Shown one piece after another: positions 10,583 through 21,770 of a stretch of DNA of 64,000 nucleotides. This DNA is from Sacculina carcini (taxonomy: Eukaryota > Arthropoda > Thecostraca > Sacculinidae). The notes under the pieces are model-generated. The model did no database searches. It was not told the DNA's origin and was given only the letters and a program-made list of their open reading frames with translations. The position numbers and the translations under genes are program-made. The number at the start of each line of letters is the position of its first letter. Position 1 is the stretch's first letter. The stretch lies in contig OU696571.1 of the NCBI GenBank assembly GCA_916048095.2, positions 6,766,001 through 6,830,000 of the forward strand, given 5' to 3'.

Positions 10583-13500
10583 CTAATTAAGCACATAATC
10601 CCGTAAACGAGTCGGTGCGCGCCGTCGTCGTGTCGAGCGCCGCAACGGCGGGCAACCGTCCTCTTCAGTCCGACGACATCGATCGGCTTGCTGATGTGAG
10701 TCACTTGCTGGTTCACTGTTATCGAACACTGGTGGAGGACTGTTTGGCTGCGGTCGCTGTTGGTCACCACGCTCTAACTGACTTGCATCGGCTCTCATGT
10801 CCAACAGCAAGTGTCGACGATTCCTTCGCGTGATCCGTCCACTCGGCATGCGAAGAGTGTAGCTACGGTGTCCGTTGGAGCCGACAATCACGCCTCGTCG
10901 GTCCCAACGTTGAGACGTCTGGTCTTGGATGTACACCGAACTACCTACAGGAAGACGTGGCAGAGTACGCGCAGTCACGTTGTACCTCGTCTCCGCCTTA
11001 CGCTGCTCCTCCTCCCCCACTGCGTCGTAGACATCAGCTTTGCGCTGCCACTCGGGGGCGTATGATGACGAGTGCGCCGGAACAGACGATCGTATCGGGT
11101 GCCCGAAGACGCTTTGGGCCGGCGACCGTCCATCTCGACCGGGCGAATTCCGCATCTCCAGAAGACCTTCTGTCACGGCATCATCGTCCAGATTTCCGTT
11201 GGTCGACGCTTTTTGGAGCAGGCGTTTGATGCGCTTCACGGCAGACTCTGCATGTCCGTTACTTTGCGGGAACTCCGGACTGCTGACTGAATGTTCGACA
11301 TGCCAGCGCTGCAAAAACATCTTTGTTCTGCTCGCCATAAACTGTGGTCCCCCATCCCTTCGCAGGCGATTTGGGACGCCATACAAAGCAAAAAGCTGTC
11401 GCAGAGTTTTAATCAGGTGCCGGGAGGTGGCGTCACTTCGGGGGCACTCCACAACGAGAGGCCAATTGGAGAGTCTGTCCACATACACTAGGTACGTCCG
11501 GCCACCATACTGGAAATAGTCCGACGACACGCTTTCAAAAATTATAGACGGCTTATCGTCGTTTCGCCAAGGTTCCTTTGGCAGACTATTGTGGTACTGC
11601 TTGCACATTTCACATGATGTTACGGCCATTTTAATGTCGTTTGCAATTGTCGGCCAGTACACTGATTGTCTAGCTCTCTGAGTTGTCTTCACTATTCCCT
11701 GGTGCGAGCTGTGGAGGCTCTTGATGATCGTGGCTCTCATTTCTCGTGGGATGACTAACCGGCAACCGTTCAGTATGATCGGACCATCCAGTCTCAATTC
11801 ATGGCGGGCGTTCCAATACGGACAAACGCTGTCTTCGCACATATGACGTTCTGCCGGAAATCCTTTGTGAATCGCCTCTCGCAGGTGTTGATACTCTTCG
11901 TCTCTTGCAGCTGCTTCCAGCACTGAGGACAGAAGTGCATCGCCAATGTTGGATTCCAGATTCGGTTCGTCATTGTTCACGACACAAGCAATTGTCAGGG
12001 AATGCTCGTGTAGGTCTTTTGATTCTTCCCCTGCCAGATTTTCATTGTCCACCGCGGGCAAAGGTGATCTTGATAAACTGTCGGCAATGATATGATCTTT
12101 CCCGGCTCTCCACATTGCATCGAATTGTAGGTGGGAAAGTTTGCCGCGAAGTCGTTGAAGACGTGGATTGTCGATGTCTGCAAGACTTTTCGAATTCAGT
12201 ATCGGTAATAACGGTTTATGGTCCGTTATGATTGTGAAGCGAGGAGCGCCGGCCAAATACACATTTGCCTTGTGGCATGCCCACACAACCGCTAACATTT
12301 CCTCTTCTATTGCGGCGTAACGAGATTCCGTATCGGTCAGTGCTCGTGAGCCGCATTGCACCATGCGCCATATTTTGTTTCCATCTTGTTGTTTGACGAC
12401 AAACCCTAGACCATGCAGGCGCGCTGCGTCCGTTTCCACGACTGTGGGACGTTTCGGATCGTAGAAATCTAGAATCGGTGGCGATGTGAGAGCTTTCTTG
12501 GTTGCTTCGAACGCTTGCGTTTGCACCTCATCCCAATGCCACTCTACGTTTTTCTTCAACAGTTCGCGGATAGGCGCTGAGGCGTTGGCGATTTCTGTCG
12601 AGAAATTACTGAGCTGGTTAGCGAGACCTAAAAAAGATCTGACTCGAGACTGATTCGTCGGAATCGGAAAGTCGGCTATTGCAGCAACTTTATTTCGGTC
12701 CACCGTGTAACCACTATTATCTATGCGAAATCCACAGAAGAGTGCAGACGACCGCCCAAACGAGAACTTTTCTTCGTTCAGCGTGATACCGTTCTCCTCA
12801 CATCGTTGCAGTACGCTCCACACGTTTTCTAAGTGGGAATCGTACTTATCGTCACTTATCAGCATATCGTCTACGACCTGCGAAAGACGGTTACACCCAG
12901 ACAACGCCATGGAACAGCGGTGGTTAAACACATCGCCGCTGGATACGAGACCCATGGGAGCGCGTTTCAGACGATATCGCCCCCACGGTGTCATGAAGCA
13001 GGTCAGATCACGATCGTCCTCGTGAATCGGTATTTGAAAATACCCCTGCTTGGCGTCCATCGTAGTGAAATACTTGGAATGCGTTGGTATTTCAGACACC
13101 GCGTGCAACGGCACGGTGACTGGGTACGACGGTCGACGCACGTACTTGTTTAGTTTCGTCAAATCCCCCGTCAGTCGACATCCTACCATCTTACCGGTGT
13201 TGTCACGCTTTGGCACTGGCACTATCGGGTTGCACCATTCGGTAGGATGGATCACTTTTTCTACTATATCTTGACGCTCCAATTCGTCCAGACTGGTTTT
13301 GATGTGCCGACGATACGCGACCGGGATTTTCCTCGGCGCGTGGGTGCTGTGTGGCTTGGCTTCCTGCTCAAGCTCTATCCGCATGGGTGGACCTACCATA
13401 CATGGAAGGGTCCCTTCAGGTCTGAACACTTTCAGGAATCTGTTTTTGAAGAGAACAGCATGTTCATCCCGTTCATGAGCGGTCGGCTCTCTATTTGATG

Positions 13501-14968
13501 TCCAGCGCGGTCGTTCGCTGCGATTTTCTTCGTCTGCGCGACCGCAGGAACCTTCAGTACTCGCAGGAACACTGATGGAATCGCCCATTTTCTCATGTTT
13601 CACAGAAGCACGTGCCATTGTGAGCTGCTGTGGAAACGTTTTGTGTATGATGTCCAGATCGACAGCGTCGCACCACGAAAGCAGTGAGTCCGTAGCGGCT
13701 GGCACCACATAACGTTTGGTGCGACATGAAGCATCTCCCAGTGTGAGTACAGCACTGCATGTGCCGAGGCAATTCAGACGGCTACCATTGGCAGAACAGA
13801 GGCGGTCCTGACACGCAGTCAACTTATGACAATCCAGGCCAACCTTCCGAGCAGTGGCCGCGTTGATGACGCTCACTTCCGCGCCGGTATCAGCGATCCA
13901 CTTTACATCCACTGCACTCTTGCCTTCTACAGCTACTGAAATCGACACCGCGGGCGCCTTTCGTTTGGTCGTTCCTTTTCTGATATCCGCCACGGTGATG
14001 CGACGTATCGTTTGGTCGTCGTTTCTCACACTGGCAACACGAGCCTGTTGATTTTTATTACGGCCTTTGCCAACAGGTTTTTGTTTTGACCGACACATAC
14101 TAGCAAAATGTCCGGTTTTACCGCATGTGTTACAAGACCGGCCAATCGCGGGACAATCATGGTTACCCGCGTACGGATATCCACAACGCTGACACGTGTG
14201 TGACGTCATACCCTTGTCACTTGCACTCACATCTCTTTTTACAGCATGTTTAACTGCTCGACATGGTGCTTCTTGACGCTCGATAGCAGATGAGTTCACA
14301 GATGCGTTTTCTGATGACCGGCATATATCTATAACTTTGCCAAGATCGGGGTCTTTTTCTTGCAGCATGCGGTGCAATGCCTGGGAGTCATTGCTACCCA
14401 TAATGACTTTGTCACGCAGTCTATTGTCTTTGCAGACTTCACAAAAATTACAAAAAGACATAATTTCTCTGGCAGCACATACAAAATTATCAAAACTTTC
14501 CCCTGTCTGTTGTTTTCTGAGGTAAAAATCGCGGCGATCGAGCACCACGTTTCTCTGTGACCTGAGATGTGATTCCATTTGGGCGACACACTCACTGAGA
14601 CATGTTTCGTCAGTGATAGTCAAGCTGAAACGCAAAATACGGCTCCAATCTTCATCTACGGCGGCGTGAAGCACGGCCTGCTGTTCTTTGACAGGCAGTT
14701 GATCGAGACACGCCAACCGGATTTGACCGTTGAATTTGTATCGCCATGTGTCAAAATCCATTAAAGACGCGTCAGACTGTAGCACCGGAACAGGGTTCGA
14801 TGGCACTTTTACAGGGCGGCTTTGCTCTCTGTAAACGTCCGCGTTTTGGTTTGGACCAGTTTGTTGTGACACTGCGTGCATGAGTCTGTCTACAGTGGCT
14901 TCTCGCTGGACAGAATTTTCAATCAATTGTGACACCAATTGAGACAGTTTTTCTACTCGTTGTTCCAT
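10583..14968 (-). CDS. Gypsy 1 gag-pol polyprotein
   Basis: About 1461 residues from the ATG at 14968. In order: a gag region; two cysteine knuckles, the second a canonical CNTCGKTGHFASMC; a retropepsin with DTGAE; a reverse transcriptase with TMDAKQGYFQ (motif A aspartate intact), GLVSSGD and a VVDD variant of YxDD; an RNase H with TDAARLHGLGF; an integrase with an HHCC zinc finger (HSSHQG ... CEMC), then SSDYF, RRDGGPQF and SNGHAESAVK giving the D, D, E triad. No stops or shifts and all visible catalytic residues are present, so this copy may still be competent. Gag and pol share one frame. Confidence 0.93.
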   Translation of the reverse strand: MEQRVEKLSQLVSQLIENSVQREATVDRLMHAVSQQTGPNQNADVYREQSRPVKVPSNPVPVLQSDASLMDFDTWRYKFNGQIRLACLDQLPVKEQQAVLHAAVDEDWSRILRFSLTITDETCLSECVAQMESHLRSQRNVVLDRRDFYLRKQQTGESFDNFVCAAREIMSFCNFCEVCKDNRLRDKVIMGSNDSQALHRMLQEKDPDLGKVIDICRSSENASVNSSAIERQEAPCRAVKHAVKRDVSASDKGMTSHTCQRCGYPYAGNHDCPAIGRSCNTCGKTGHFASMCRSKQKPVGKGRNKNQQARVASVRNDDQTIRRITVADIRKGTTKRKAPAVSISVAVEGKSAVDVKWIADTGAEVSVINAATARKVGLDCHKLTACQDRLCSANGSRLNCLGTCSAVLTLGDASCRTKRYVVPAATDSLLSWCDAVDLDIIHKTFPQQLTMARASVKHEKMGDSISVPASTEGSCGRADEENRSERPRWTSNREPTAHERDEHAVLFKNRFLKVFRPEGTLPCMVGPPMRIELEQEAKPHSTHAPRKIPVAYRRHIKTSLDELERQDIVEKVIHPTEWCNPIVPVPKRDNTGKMVGCRLTGDLTKLNKYVRRPSYPVTVPLHAVSEIPTHSKYFTTMDAKQGYFQIPIHEDDRDLTCFMTPWGRYRLKRAPMGLVSSGDVFNHRCSMALSGCNRLSQVVDDMLISDDKYDSHLENVWSVLQRCEENGITLNEEKFSFGRSSALFCGFRIDNSGYTVDRNKVAAIADFPIPTNQSRVRSFLGLANQLSNFSTEIANASAPIRELLKKNVEWHWDEVQTQAFEATKKALTSPPILDFYDPKRPTVVETDAARLHGLGFVVKQQDGNKIWRMVQCGSRALTDTESRYAAIEEEMLAVVWACHKANVYLAGAPRFTIITDHKPLLPILNSKSLADIDNPRLQRLRGKLSHLQFDAMWRAGKDHIIADSLSRSPLPAVDNENLAGEESKDLHEHSLTIACVVNNDEPNLESNIGDALLSSVLEAAARDEEYQHLREAIHKGFPAERHMCEDSVCPYWNARHELRLDGPIILNGCRLVIPREMRATIIKSLHSSHQGIVKTTQRARQSVYWPTIANDIKMAVTSCEMCKQYHNSLPKEPWRNDDKPSIIFESVSSDYFQYGGRTYLVYVDRLSNWPLVVECPRSDATSRHLIKTLRQLFALYGVPNRLRRDGGPQFMASRTKMFLQRWHVEHSVSSPEFPQSNGHAESAVKRIKRLLQKASTNGNLDDDAVTEGLLEMRNSPGRDGRSPAQSVFGHPIRSSVPAHSSSYAPEWQRKADVYDAVGEEEQRKAETRYNVTARTLPRLPVGSSVYIQDQTSQRWDRRGVIVGSNGHRSYTLRMPSGRITRRNRRHLLLDMRADASQLERGDQQRPQPNSPPPVFDNSEPASDSHQQADRCRRTEEDGCPPLRRSTRRRRAPTRLRDYVLN

Positions 14969-15040
14969 AATAATCACTCAATCCAAACAAGCAGAAATAA
15001 TCCCCACAAACAACAACAAATATACAACGTTACTTCACAA

Positions 15041-15052
15041 GCGGCTGCGCCA
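15041..15052 (-). other. Gypsy 1 primer binding site
   Basis: TGGCGCAGCCGC directly follows the 5' LTR on the minus strand, where the tRNA primer pairs. The second gypsy element has the same site, so both probably use the same tRNA. Confidence 0.75.
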
Positions 15053-15245
15053 TGTGTTGTCATACACTTTTATAATAAAGACGGATGACAATACGGTGTT
15101 TATCTTCCACACGAAACATCAAAATAACCAGAACAAACAATTAGTCACCAACCCCGAAACATCCGAAAACACACTCCCCTTTCGTCTCCCCCTCGCCACC
15201 AACATCTACATCGTGGCAAATCACAGAGTTGCCAACCACCATACA
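15053..15245 (-). repeat. Gypsy 1 5' LTR
   Basis: 193-bp LTR at the transcription start side of the minus-strand element, TG...CA bounded and flanked by the ATCTG duplication. Confidence 0.9.
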
Positions 15246-15573
15246 ATCTGCAGCTATTTTCCTGAACAGAGACCATTCCCACAACAAAACAGCAATGGAA
15301 TTGGTCCTTACAGCTTCCACTGCAACGAAAATTAGACACCAGAATAAGCACTCAAGTAAATAAAGGCCCCAATAAGACTTATTAAATCAATGTGAAGTCA
15401 GAATATGACAGCAAGAAACTCTTCAAACAACAAATGCAATTTCATAACAGATAATAACAGACCCTACAAGTTTCAGTGAAGGAATACATATTCGGTGAAG
15501 GCATTGAATGCCTTAAACGCGTGGTAAGCGTCGCTGTCGCATCTTGGGCAAGGTCGCATCTTGGGCCGTCACA

Positions 15574-15660
15574 CCGGTATAAATGATGCGACCGTCGATA
15601 TTTGCGACGCGTTTAAGGCATTCAATGTCGCATTCCTTCACGATTACCTGTCTTGTCGAC
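15574..15660 (+). repeat. Diverged left-TIR-like fragment next to copy B
   Basis: Immediately after the right end of copy B, a GATGCGAC motif and then GACGCGTTTAAGGCATTCAATG and a CATTCCTTCAC stretch align with the left inverted repeat of copy C in the same order. It looks like the head of another, more diverged member of the same family. No right end has been located with confidence. Confidence 0.4.
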
Positions 15661-15839
15661 GTGTTCGAAGGAACTTATTGTCAAATTCCTTCACTAGCTT
15701 GTTGATATGCATTGGGTGTTCAGCACGTGCTCTAGCAACGCCACCTAGATACAGGCCCTTTCACGAAAGTATGACGTCATCGATTGCGGTCGCTTCACTC
15801 GTACGGGCGATATGCGTTGTTATTAGAAATTGCGCTTAG

Positions 15840-17404
15840 TGCGGGTGTTTGACTTGCATTCCGGCTCAATTAAGTTTGAAAATCATGTTACCAACATAAG
15901 AAGCTTCAAATACAATTGCAAATAGAATAACTGAATATATTATAAGCCCACACAGGCATAAAACAGTAAAAAAACAAACATGCAACGACCATACACGATA
16001 CAATGTGGAACGTTTTCGCTTCCATTGTTTCTAATAAATCGTAGATGAATTTGTCACAACAATTATTGTTCAGAAGGACTTTTACAGCGGTGCGCACAAT
16101 TTTTCTGCAATTAATTGTAAATTACGATGTTGAGAACAGTACAAGTAAACAAGCATAACACCGCAATCACTCAGTTTTTCTAGTGCATGAAACCTATCAT
16201 CGCGCTGGTTTCCAATAATACACAATTTATCATACTCAATATACTTCTGCACAGTAAAAATCAAAGCAAAACAATATTTTCAACATAAAAATAATACGCC
16301 AATCTTCGGCGACCAATTTCCATCGAATACGAACTTTTTTCGGATGACATGGTTTCACTTCGCGCAGCCAAAATGTTTTACATGAATGACAATCCTGTTT
16401 TTGAGAAAATACAACAATAACCCGCAATATATACGATCACTGGATGATGGGAATATGGAATACCAGCGTCACATATACGAAAGATGAGACGTTCAGCAAT
16501 ATCTTTGAAATATCACGAAAATATTCCGCAGAACACGCAAAATGTTTCAAATCAATAGTGCATGATGTGATTAAATCAATATTGTCTGATGAAATCAATA
16601 TAAATAAGTATTATTCGATTTGATAATGTGCAATCACAAATCCTTCTCACAATACTTCGTGATGTCACAGAGCGCATATGTTGTGTGATACACAGCTAAA
16701 ACGTCTCTAGTCAAACTAAACATATTCCCGTATGACATCCATCAATCCAACCATCTCATGAAATGCTCTAAAAACAAAGGCCTGGCATCCATAGCTGAAT
16801 CAGTCATCCAATTAACATTTCTCAGCCTGGAGTATTATACGATGTCATTACATTACGAATAGTCCACAAACGCAATATTATTTAAGTAAAATGAGCAGTA
16901 TCTTAAGATAAATCAGGATTATTTGTAGCACCCAATGATCTTAGAGCCAACAACGCGAAATCATTCCCAACATTCAGCACAAGCTTAATATTTTGTCTTT
17001 CAATATCCGACGGACGAACAGCCTTGAGCGACAAACCGTACAATGATCAATAAATTCGAACATGACTACACTGGATTTTGTGTCTATTCTCCATAAAGCA
17101 CAAACAATTTGAAGTAATACCTGATTTAAGCGTGATTCACACAATATCTATGATGTTAATATGATTGAAGGTGATCCGGTGTGTTTGGATATTTCCATGT
17201 CACGCTTTATAGTAGTTCTTGCTTTTCTGGGAATGAGAACATGCTGAATTTAGACTATCAGTCGTAATTCCTTTTGCACCTTGGAACCAGCTCCAGGAAT
17301 TTCCTAATAACATATAATGAACACAAACAAGAAAACATCAATAGCTCTGCGATGAAATAAAGCTTTCATATTAGCTGAAGTAACTGCTGAAATGATTTAT
17401 TTTG
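15840..17404. other. AT-rich non-coding stretch
   Basis: I see no coding sequence, RNA gene or clear repeat here. Short ORFs on the minus strand (up to about 63 codons) have no recognisable features. Confidence 0.5.
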
Positions 17405-17595
17405 ATTAATATTAATTGTTGTTTTAAGCGCGCACCGTATTTTGATTATAAGACACGTCTCGCTATGAACCAATCTACAGCGCAGCCTCCCAGTAAACTC
17501 AAGCGGATAGTAAAATTAGCACGCGGGCCAAGATTCGAACCGCGAGCCTCTGACACAAGATTCCAGCGCCTTAGCCACTGAACTACCCGAGAGCT
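17405..17595 (-). mobile_element. tRNA-derived SINE, copy 1
   Basis: On the minus strand the head reads like a tRNA: GCTCTCGGGTAGTTCAGTGG followed by CTAAGG (A box, plus coordinates about 17569-17581) and GGTTCGAATC (B box, 17532-17541). After the head a body of about 110 bp ends in an A/T-rich tail. A second diverged copy at 48757-48975 shares both head and body (TGTAGATTGG stretch), which makes it a dispersed SINE and not a tRNA gene. Confidence 0.7.
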
Positions 17596-18098
17596 GAAGT
17601 GATATGTGTGATATATTGTCGCTAATGAGTTTAAAACACCAATAATATAAATATCTAAAAACAGTAACCTCAATTTAAACAATCAATTTCGACTAAAAGC
17701 GAAACACTAGCAGCTACACAGCTAAACAGGGCCCACCTCTGTTGATTTATAACTATTATGGTACGCAAATATATAACTACGTTGATAAGACATGTTAAAG
17801 AAGCAAAGACCTCATGACAAACGAGCAGATGTACATATTTTACTCAAAATATGAACGAAACCAAACCTCTGACCGCAGCAAAATGTCCAGGATGATGGCA
17901 TGCAGAATCATCCGAGTGAGGATCACAAAATGGCTGCGCAAATCACACTTGACATGAAATCTGACAAATTCGCACTTCACTCTAAGCCACACCGAAGTGA
18001 AAATCACTATACACGTCAATTATCGCCAAGAATAGCACGCGATAAAACACTAAACACACGAGAGCACTAACCACGTGCGATCGCTAACGTGCAACTGC
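17596..18098. other. Non-coding stretch left of the LTR element
   Basis: No gene, RNA or repeat recognised. The base sequence before the LTR element's ATGGC duplication continues, on the other side of that element, at 22454. Confidence 0.5.
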
Positions 18099-18103
18099 AT
18101 GGC

Positions 18104-18786
18104 TATAACAAAGTTATAATCAGACCAGTTTTCTATCTGTCAGTTTACTCAGTTTTCTTTCTCTTTCTTTCTCAGTTTACGTTCGCGTTCTTTCGCGGCT
18201 TGCTTGTGCAGCTGTCGTTAGGCTAATTTATGTGTTAGAGCGACGCCAGTATACACGGCGCCTGGTATGTTTGGCAACGTGTGGAGTATGGGTGACAGTA
18301 ATTAATGACCCTTTTTTGTACGTCTGACTTGGCTGATCATCTCGAGGCAACACGCCTGTGTACTGTCAGATCGCGTTTAGAAATAGCTTGTGTCCCGGTG
18401 TTGTAGCACGAGCGGTTTGGCCAGTTGGCAATTGCTTGCGAAATATGGTGCCAACGACGTGTGTTCGTAGGTATATAACCCGGGGTTTACTGAGAATAAG
18501 GGGGTACTTTGGCTGTGCTTGTTGGTGGGTCAGTTAGTTTGGCTTGCACTAGCGACTTGCGATGTAGGACTCACCATTATTAAGTCGTCATTAGAGCAAT
18601 AGGTTTAGGACTATATTAAGTGTTAAGAATAGATTTGACTGGTTGCCCTGAATACACAATTCAACTTCGACTGGGTGACTATTACTTGTTATCGCGGAAC
18701 ACAACAACAAGAGGAACTATCAAGACTTCACGATCAGCCGAACGAAGATCAATATAACAACATATTATTATTATCACATCGTTACA
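18104..18786 (+). repeat. 5' LTR of the non-autonomous element
   Basis: 683 bp, starting TATAAC and ending GTTACA. The start is probably a mutated TGTAAC shared by both LTRs. A TATATAA promoter box lies at 18472-18478. Confidence 0.85.
18472..18478 (+). promoter_or_regulatory. TATA box in the 5' LTR
   Basis: TATATAA inside the LTR, about 310 bp before its end, the expected place for the element's own promoter. The same box is at 22139-22145 in the 3' LTR. Confidence 0.45.
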
Positions 18787-21770
18787 TTTGGTGCCGTGAC
18801 CCGGATCTTTAATTGTGGTTATCTTCTCGGCATAGTCGAAACTCGGTCACTTCCACCGGTGGCTCAATGAACTGTGAGGTGAGTGTTATCTCAATTTTCC
18901 TTAAGCCTTGTCAGAATCCAGAGCCTTACTCAGAATAAAATTAGGAAATATAAAAAAATATATGGATAAAGTATGTATTTTAACCATAGGTATTATAGTT
19001 AATGGTACAACCAAAGCAAATATAGATAAGAAAATTCCGTAAGAAACAAGAATGAAAAAATTTACGAAAACCACTATTGAATAAGGTCAGTATGTGTTTC
19101 AGAAAGCAAAACCCAGAACTAATTTTGAAGCTAATGTTAGAAATCAATATGTTATGTAAATATAGGAGGACCTCCAATCAATATTTTAGTAGATGCTGGG
19201 TGTGATGTATGAATAATATCGAAATATTGCGTGAAGAAACTAAGTTGCATGTCTTGTAGGATGCGTTTGACTAGTATAAAGGGGACAAGATTAAACAATA
19301 TTGCACTTATTAAATGATCGGTGTCTTTTGTGAATTTTGACACTAAGTATTCTATTAGAGGACACGAAATTTAATATTAGGCTAATGTTGGATATTAGGC
19401 TGGGATCTGTTTAATTATTTGTATAATTATTATGGTGTACAATTGGACTTTGATATTTTTATTATAATGTCAAAACATGTACTATATACGACTGAGAAAT
19501 ATGAGAAGACAATCACTGACAAATACTTTTTTTAATCAGGACGAGATGTTAAAATATTTGAAATGAAATGTAAAACTATCTATCAAAAGTGACAGATATT
19601 TGAGAACATACATTTAAGGTATGTATAGCAGCGCATATAAGATGCATTGGAACGTCAGGGCACGATACGCCGCAGATGACTAAATAACTAAATGACTGAT
19701 GAATATATGACTAAATGACTAGGTTAAATAGATGTTGGTGTAGACACTGTGTATCTCATACCAGAAAATGAGAGTGTAAGATGTGTTATAAAATAGGAAA
19801 CGGATATCGAGGAAAGTTCCATAGACTTAACTGATGGATATATGAATGCGTTAAATATTCAGCAACAAGATAATGTACGAGGCACACATGGTGTCAAGAG
19901 AAGAGCCTTGTGTCAACCGTCTAACTGTGAAAATACGCAAGACATTTAGTTGAAAGCATTTAACATGCTACTTAATAAACAAGCGGAGTTATTGAAGCAA
20001 TTCCTTTGTTAACTAAGTCGGTTAGTTGAAACTGGAGGCATACAACAGAAGTATGCTACGACATCAATTAACAACCAATAATGTAGATTGTAATTATCAT
20101 GGAGAATATACGCATAAGTATGCGTGCACTCAAAGTTACAAAAGACGAAACATTACTCTGTAAGTGTGTAAAACATATTCTTAAAACTATATAAATATAT
20201 GGCAACTTAACAATTATAAAGTGAAAGTGGGTTTAATTAGAATAAATAAATACAATAATATTTCATAATGATTAAAAGTAAAACGGCTCTGGATATTGCT
20301 CCTATTGTATCCTATTTATTGTCTCCTATTAAATGTCTATTTTCCTCTCATGATGCGGCCCAGTTTTCCTACCTCGTGGTAAATTAGTTTCGTATTTCCA
20401 AGTGGACATCGCATGCGTTTTTCATTCAATTCCCTGTCTCAATCCTGCTACCACACCGACACAGAACAATGAGTCACTGGTGAAAATTGTCCGTTTTTCG
20501 GTCTGAAGAGGCGAGATTGAGTCAACAGTGTGCTGAACCCCCTGATCAACCGTGTGCTGAACTGACAGTTTACTAACAACGACAACGAAAACAATTAGCG
20601 GACTGAGATAAGTCAATGCCGAAATCATCATCAACACGAGCCGAGACAACACCAGCGGTTCACCGAACAACCTGAAAAACAACTGCGATAAAGATGGGGA
20701 CGAGTAATCATGGAGGACGGTCGAATATTAATCAACGCTATTGACAACGAAGTGCTGCAGGTGTTTGCGCAAAACGACGACAGCAGCTGAATGACTGGTG
20801 GAGCAGCGCGTGGACTACGAGTCGACACAGTATACCCCGCCGGTATACGACCTCTGCCTGATGTGGTTCAAGATCAACACCGCCTGCTTGGATCGAGCCG
20901 TGGACGCGTTCGTGGTCGGCGACAAATGGTTTTATTAAAACGATATATCGCCCATTTTATATGTATAATGTGTTGAGCTAGTTAGAATTAATTGTGTTAA
21001 TCTTATAGCCAGGTAATCGTAACCTTGTGTCCATAACCGTGTGTTAATTAGAACTAAGTTAGTTTCTCATGTAGATTTGTGAGATATAGATTCTTGTTGT
21101 TCTAGATTATAAGTTACTGTGTTAGTTGCGATTAATTTATGCGATAGACATAGACATGCGCTAATCTAGAATTTTGTTTCATTGTATAATTGTGTTTAAG
21201 TACTTTGATATACACACTTGAATATTTAGGTGAAAGGGGTTGTAATGACTAGTTAGGGTTATAACTAATAATTTTTAATGAAAATGTAAAGATTACTGGT
21301 CTGAATAATTTTAAAACCTTACTTTTGATCAAGCTGTCGAGTATTTTGGACTATTACTGCATGCTGGAGCTGTCAGTTATTGATGATGCAGGAATACCAC
21401 TAAACTATTGGGATGAGGCAAACATCGACAAAAGACAGTTAATGTGCCAGAATTCACCAGCAATTGACTGGTGACACAGGATGTTCCTGTGTTTTATGTA
21501 CGGCCCTGTCGACTCGATGTGACAGTTGATTATTACAGACGCACAATGCTGCATGCACTTACTCATGGAGTATGTGTGTATGGTGAGAAATGGCGCTGTA
21601 TAATCACTGATCAGAATTATGCCTCAGTCCTACCCTGAAGTGGAAACTCTGCAAATAATGATTGGCAGTTTGCTATAATTGCAACTATCACGATTCAGTA
21701 GAGCCGTTGGCTTTGATGGCCGTGATTGTGTCTAGTGTTCACATTCGTTTAAAGGACCTCGCAGCTGTGA
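18787..21770 (+). pseudogene. Decayed internal region with gag-pol traces
   Basis: AT-rich and full of stops. At 19160-19210 the plus strand reads GGPPINILVDAGCDV, which looks like a retropepsin active-site segment (D[ST]G changed to DAG). A further stretch near 19740-19960 stays loosely open but cannot be assigned. Around 21360-21440, IDDAGIPLNYWDEA faintly recalls an integrase-region motif. These are weak by-eye matches; the autonomous relative cannot be identified. Confidence 0.4.
18789..18806 (+). other. Primer binding site of the non-autonomous element
   Basis: TGGTGCCGTGACCCGGAT begins two bases after the 5' LTR, the standard position for a tRNA-primed start, and differs from the sites of the gypsy elements. 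It fixes the plus-strand orientation. Confidence 0.7.

Larger units (their letters stand above)
10372..15245 (-). mobile_element. Ty3/gypsy LTR retrotransposon 1, complete
   Basis: A 4.87-kb element with two 193-bp LTRs, one long gag-pol frame, a primer binding site and a polypurine tract, flanked by a perfect 5-bp duplication ATCTG (10367-10371 and 15246-15250). The uninterrupted site is seen in copies A and C. The LTRs differ at about three positions by eye, so it is fairly young. The single-frame polyprotein and similarity of plan to K02A2.6-type proteins place it in Ty3/gypsy without a chromodomain. Confidence 0.93.
8936..15573. mobile_element. TIR transposon copy B, left-truncated, split by a gypsy element
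   Basis: Homology to copy A begins abruptly at 8936 (equivalent to about 258 in copy A), so the left inverted repeat is missing. The body continues to 10371, is interrupted by the Ty3/gypsy element 10372-15245, and resumes at 15246. The right tip ends GGGCCGTCACA at 15573, followed by CCGG. The terminal motif GTCGCATCTTGGG is present twice in tandem just inside the tip. No transposase is encoded. Confidence 0.75.

Noticed and set aside
12723-13498. Plus-strand ORFs of 80-160 codons opposite the gypsy polyproteins
   Set aside because: They are antisense shadows of a long conserved reading frame.
17530-17595. A tRNA gene on the minus strand
   Set aside because: The acceptor stem does not close and the same head-plus-body unit recurs at 48757-48975, so it is a SINE head.
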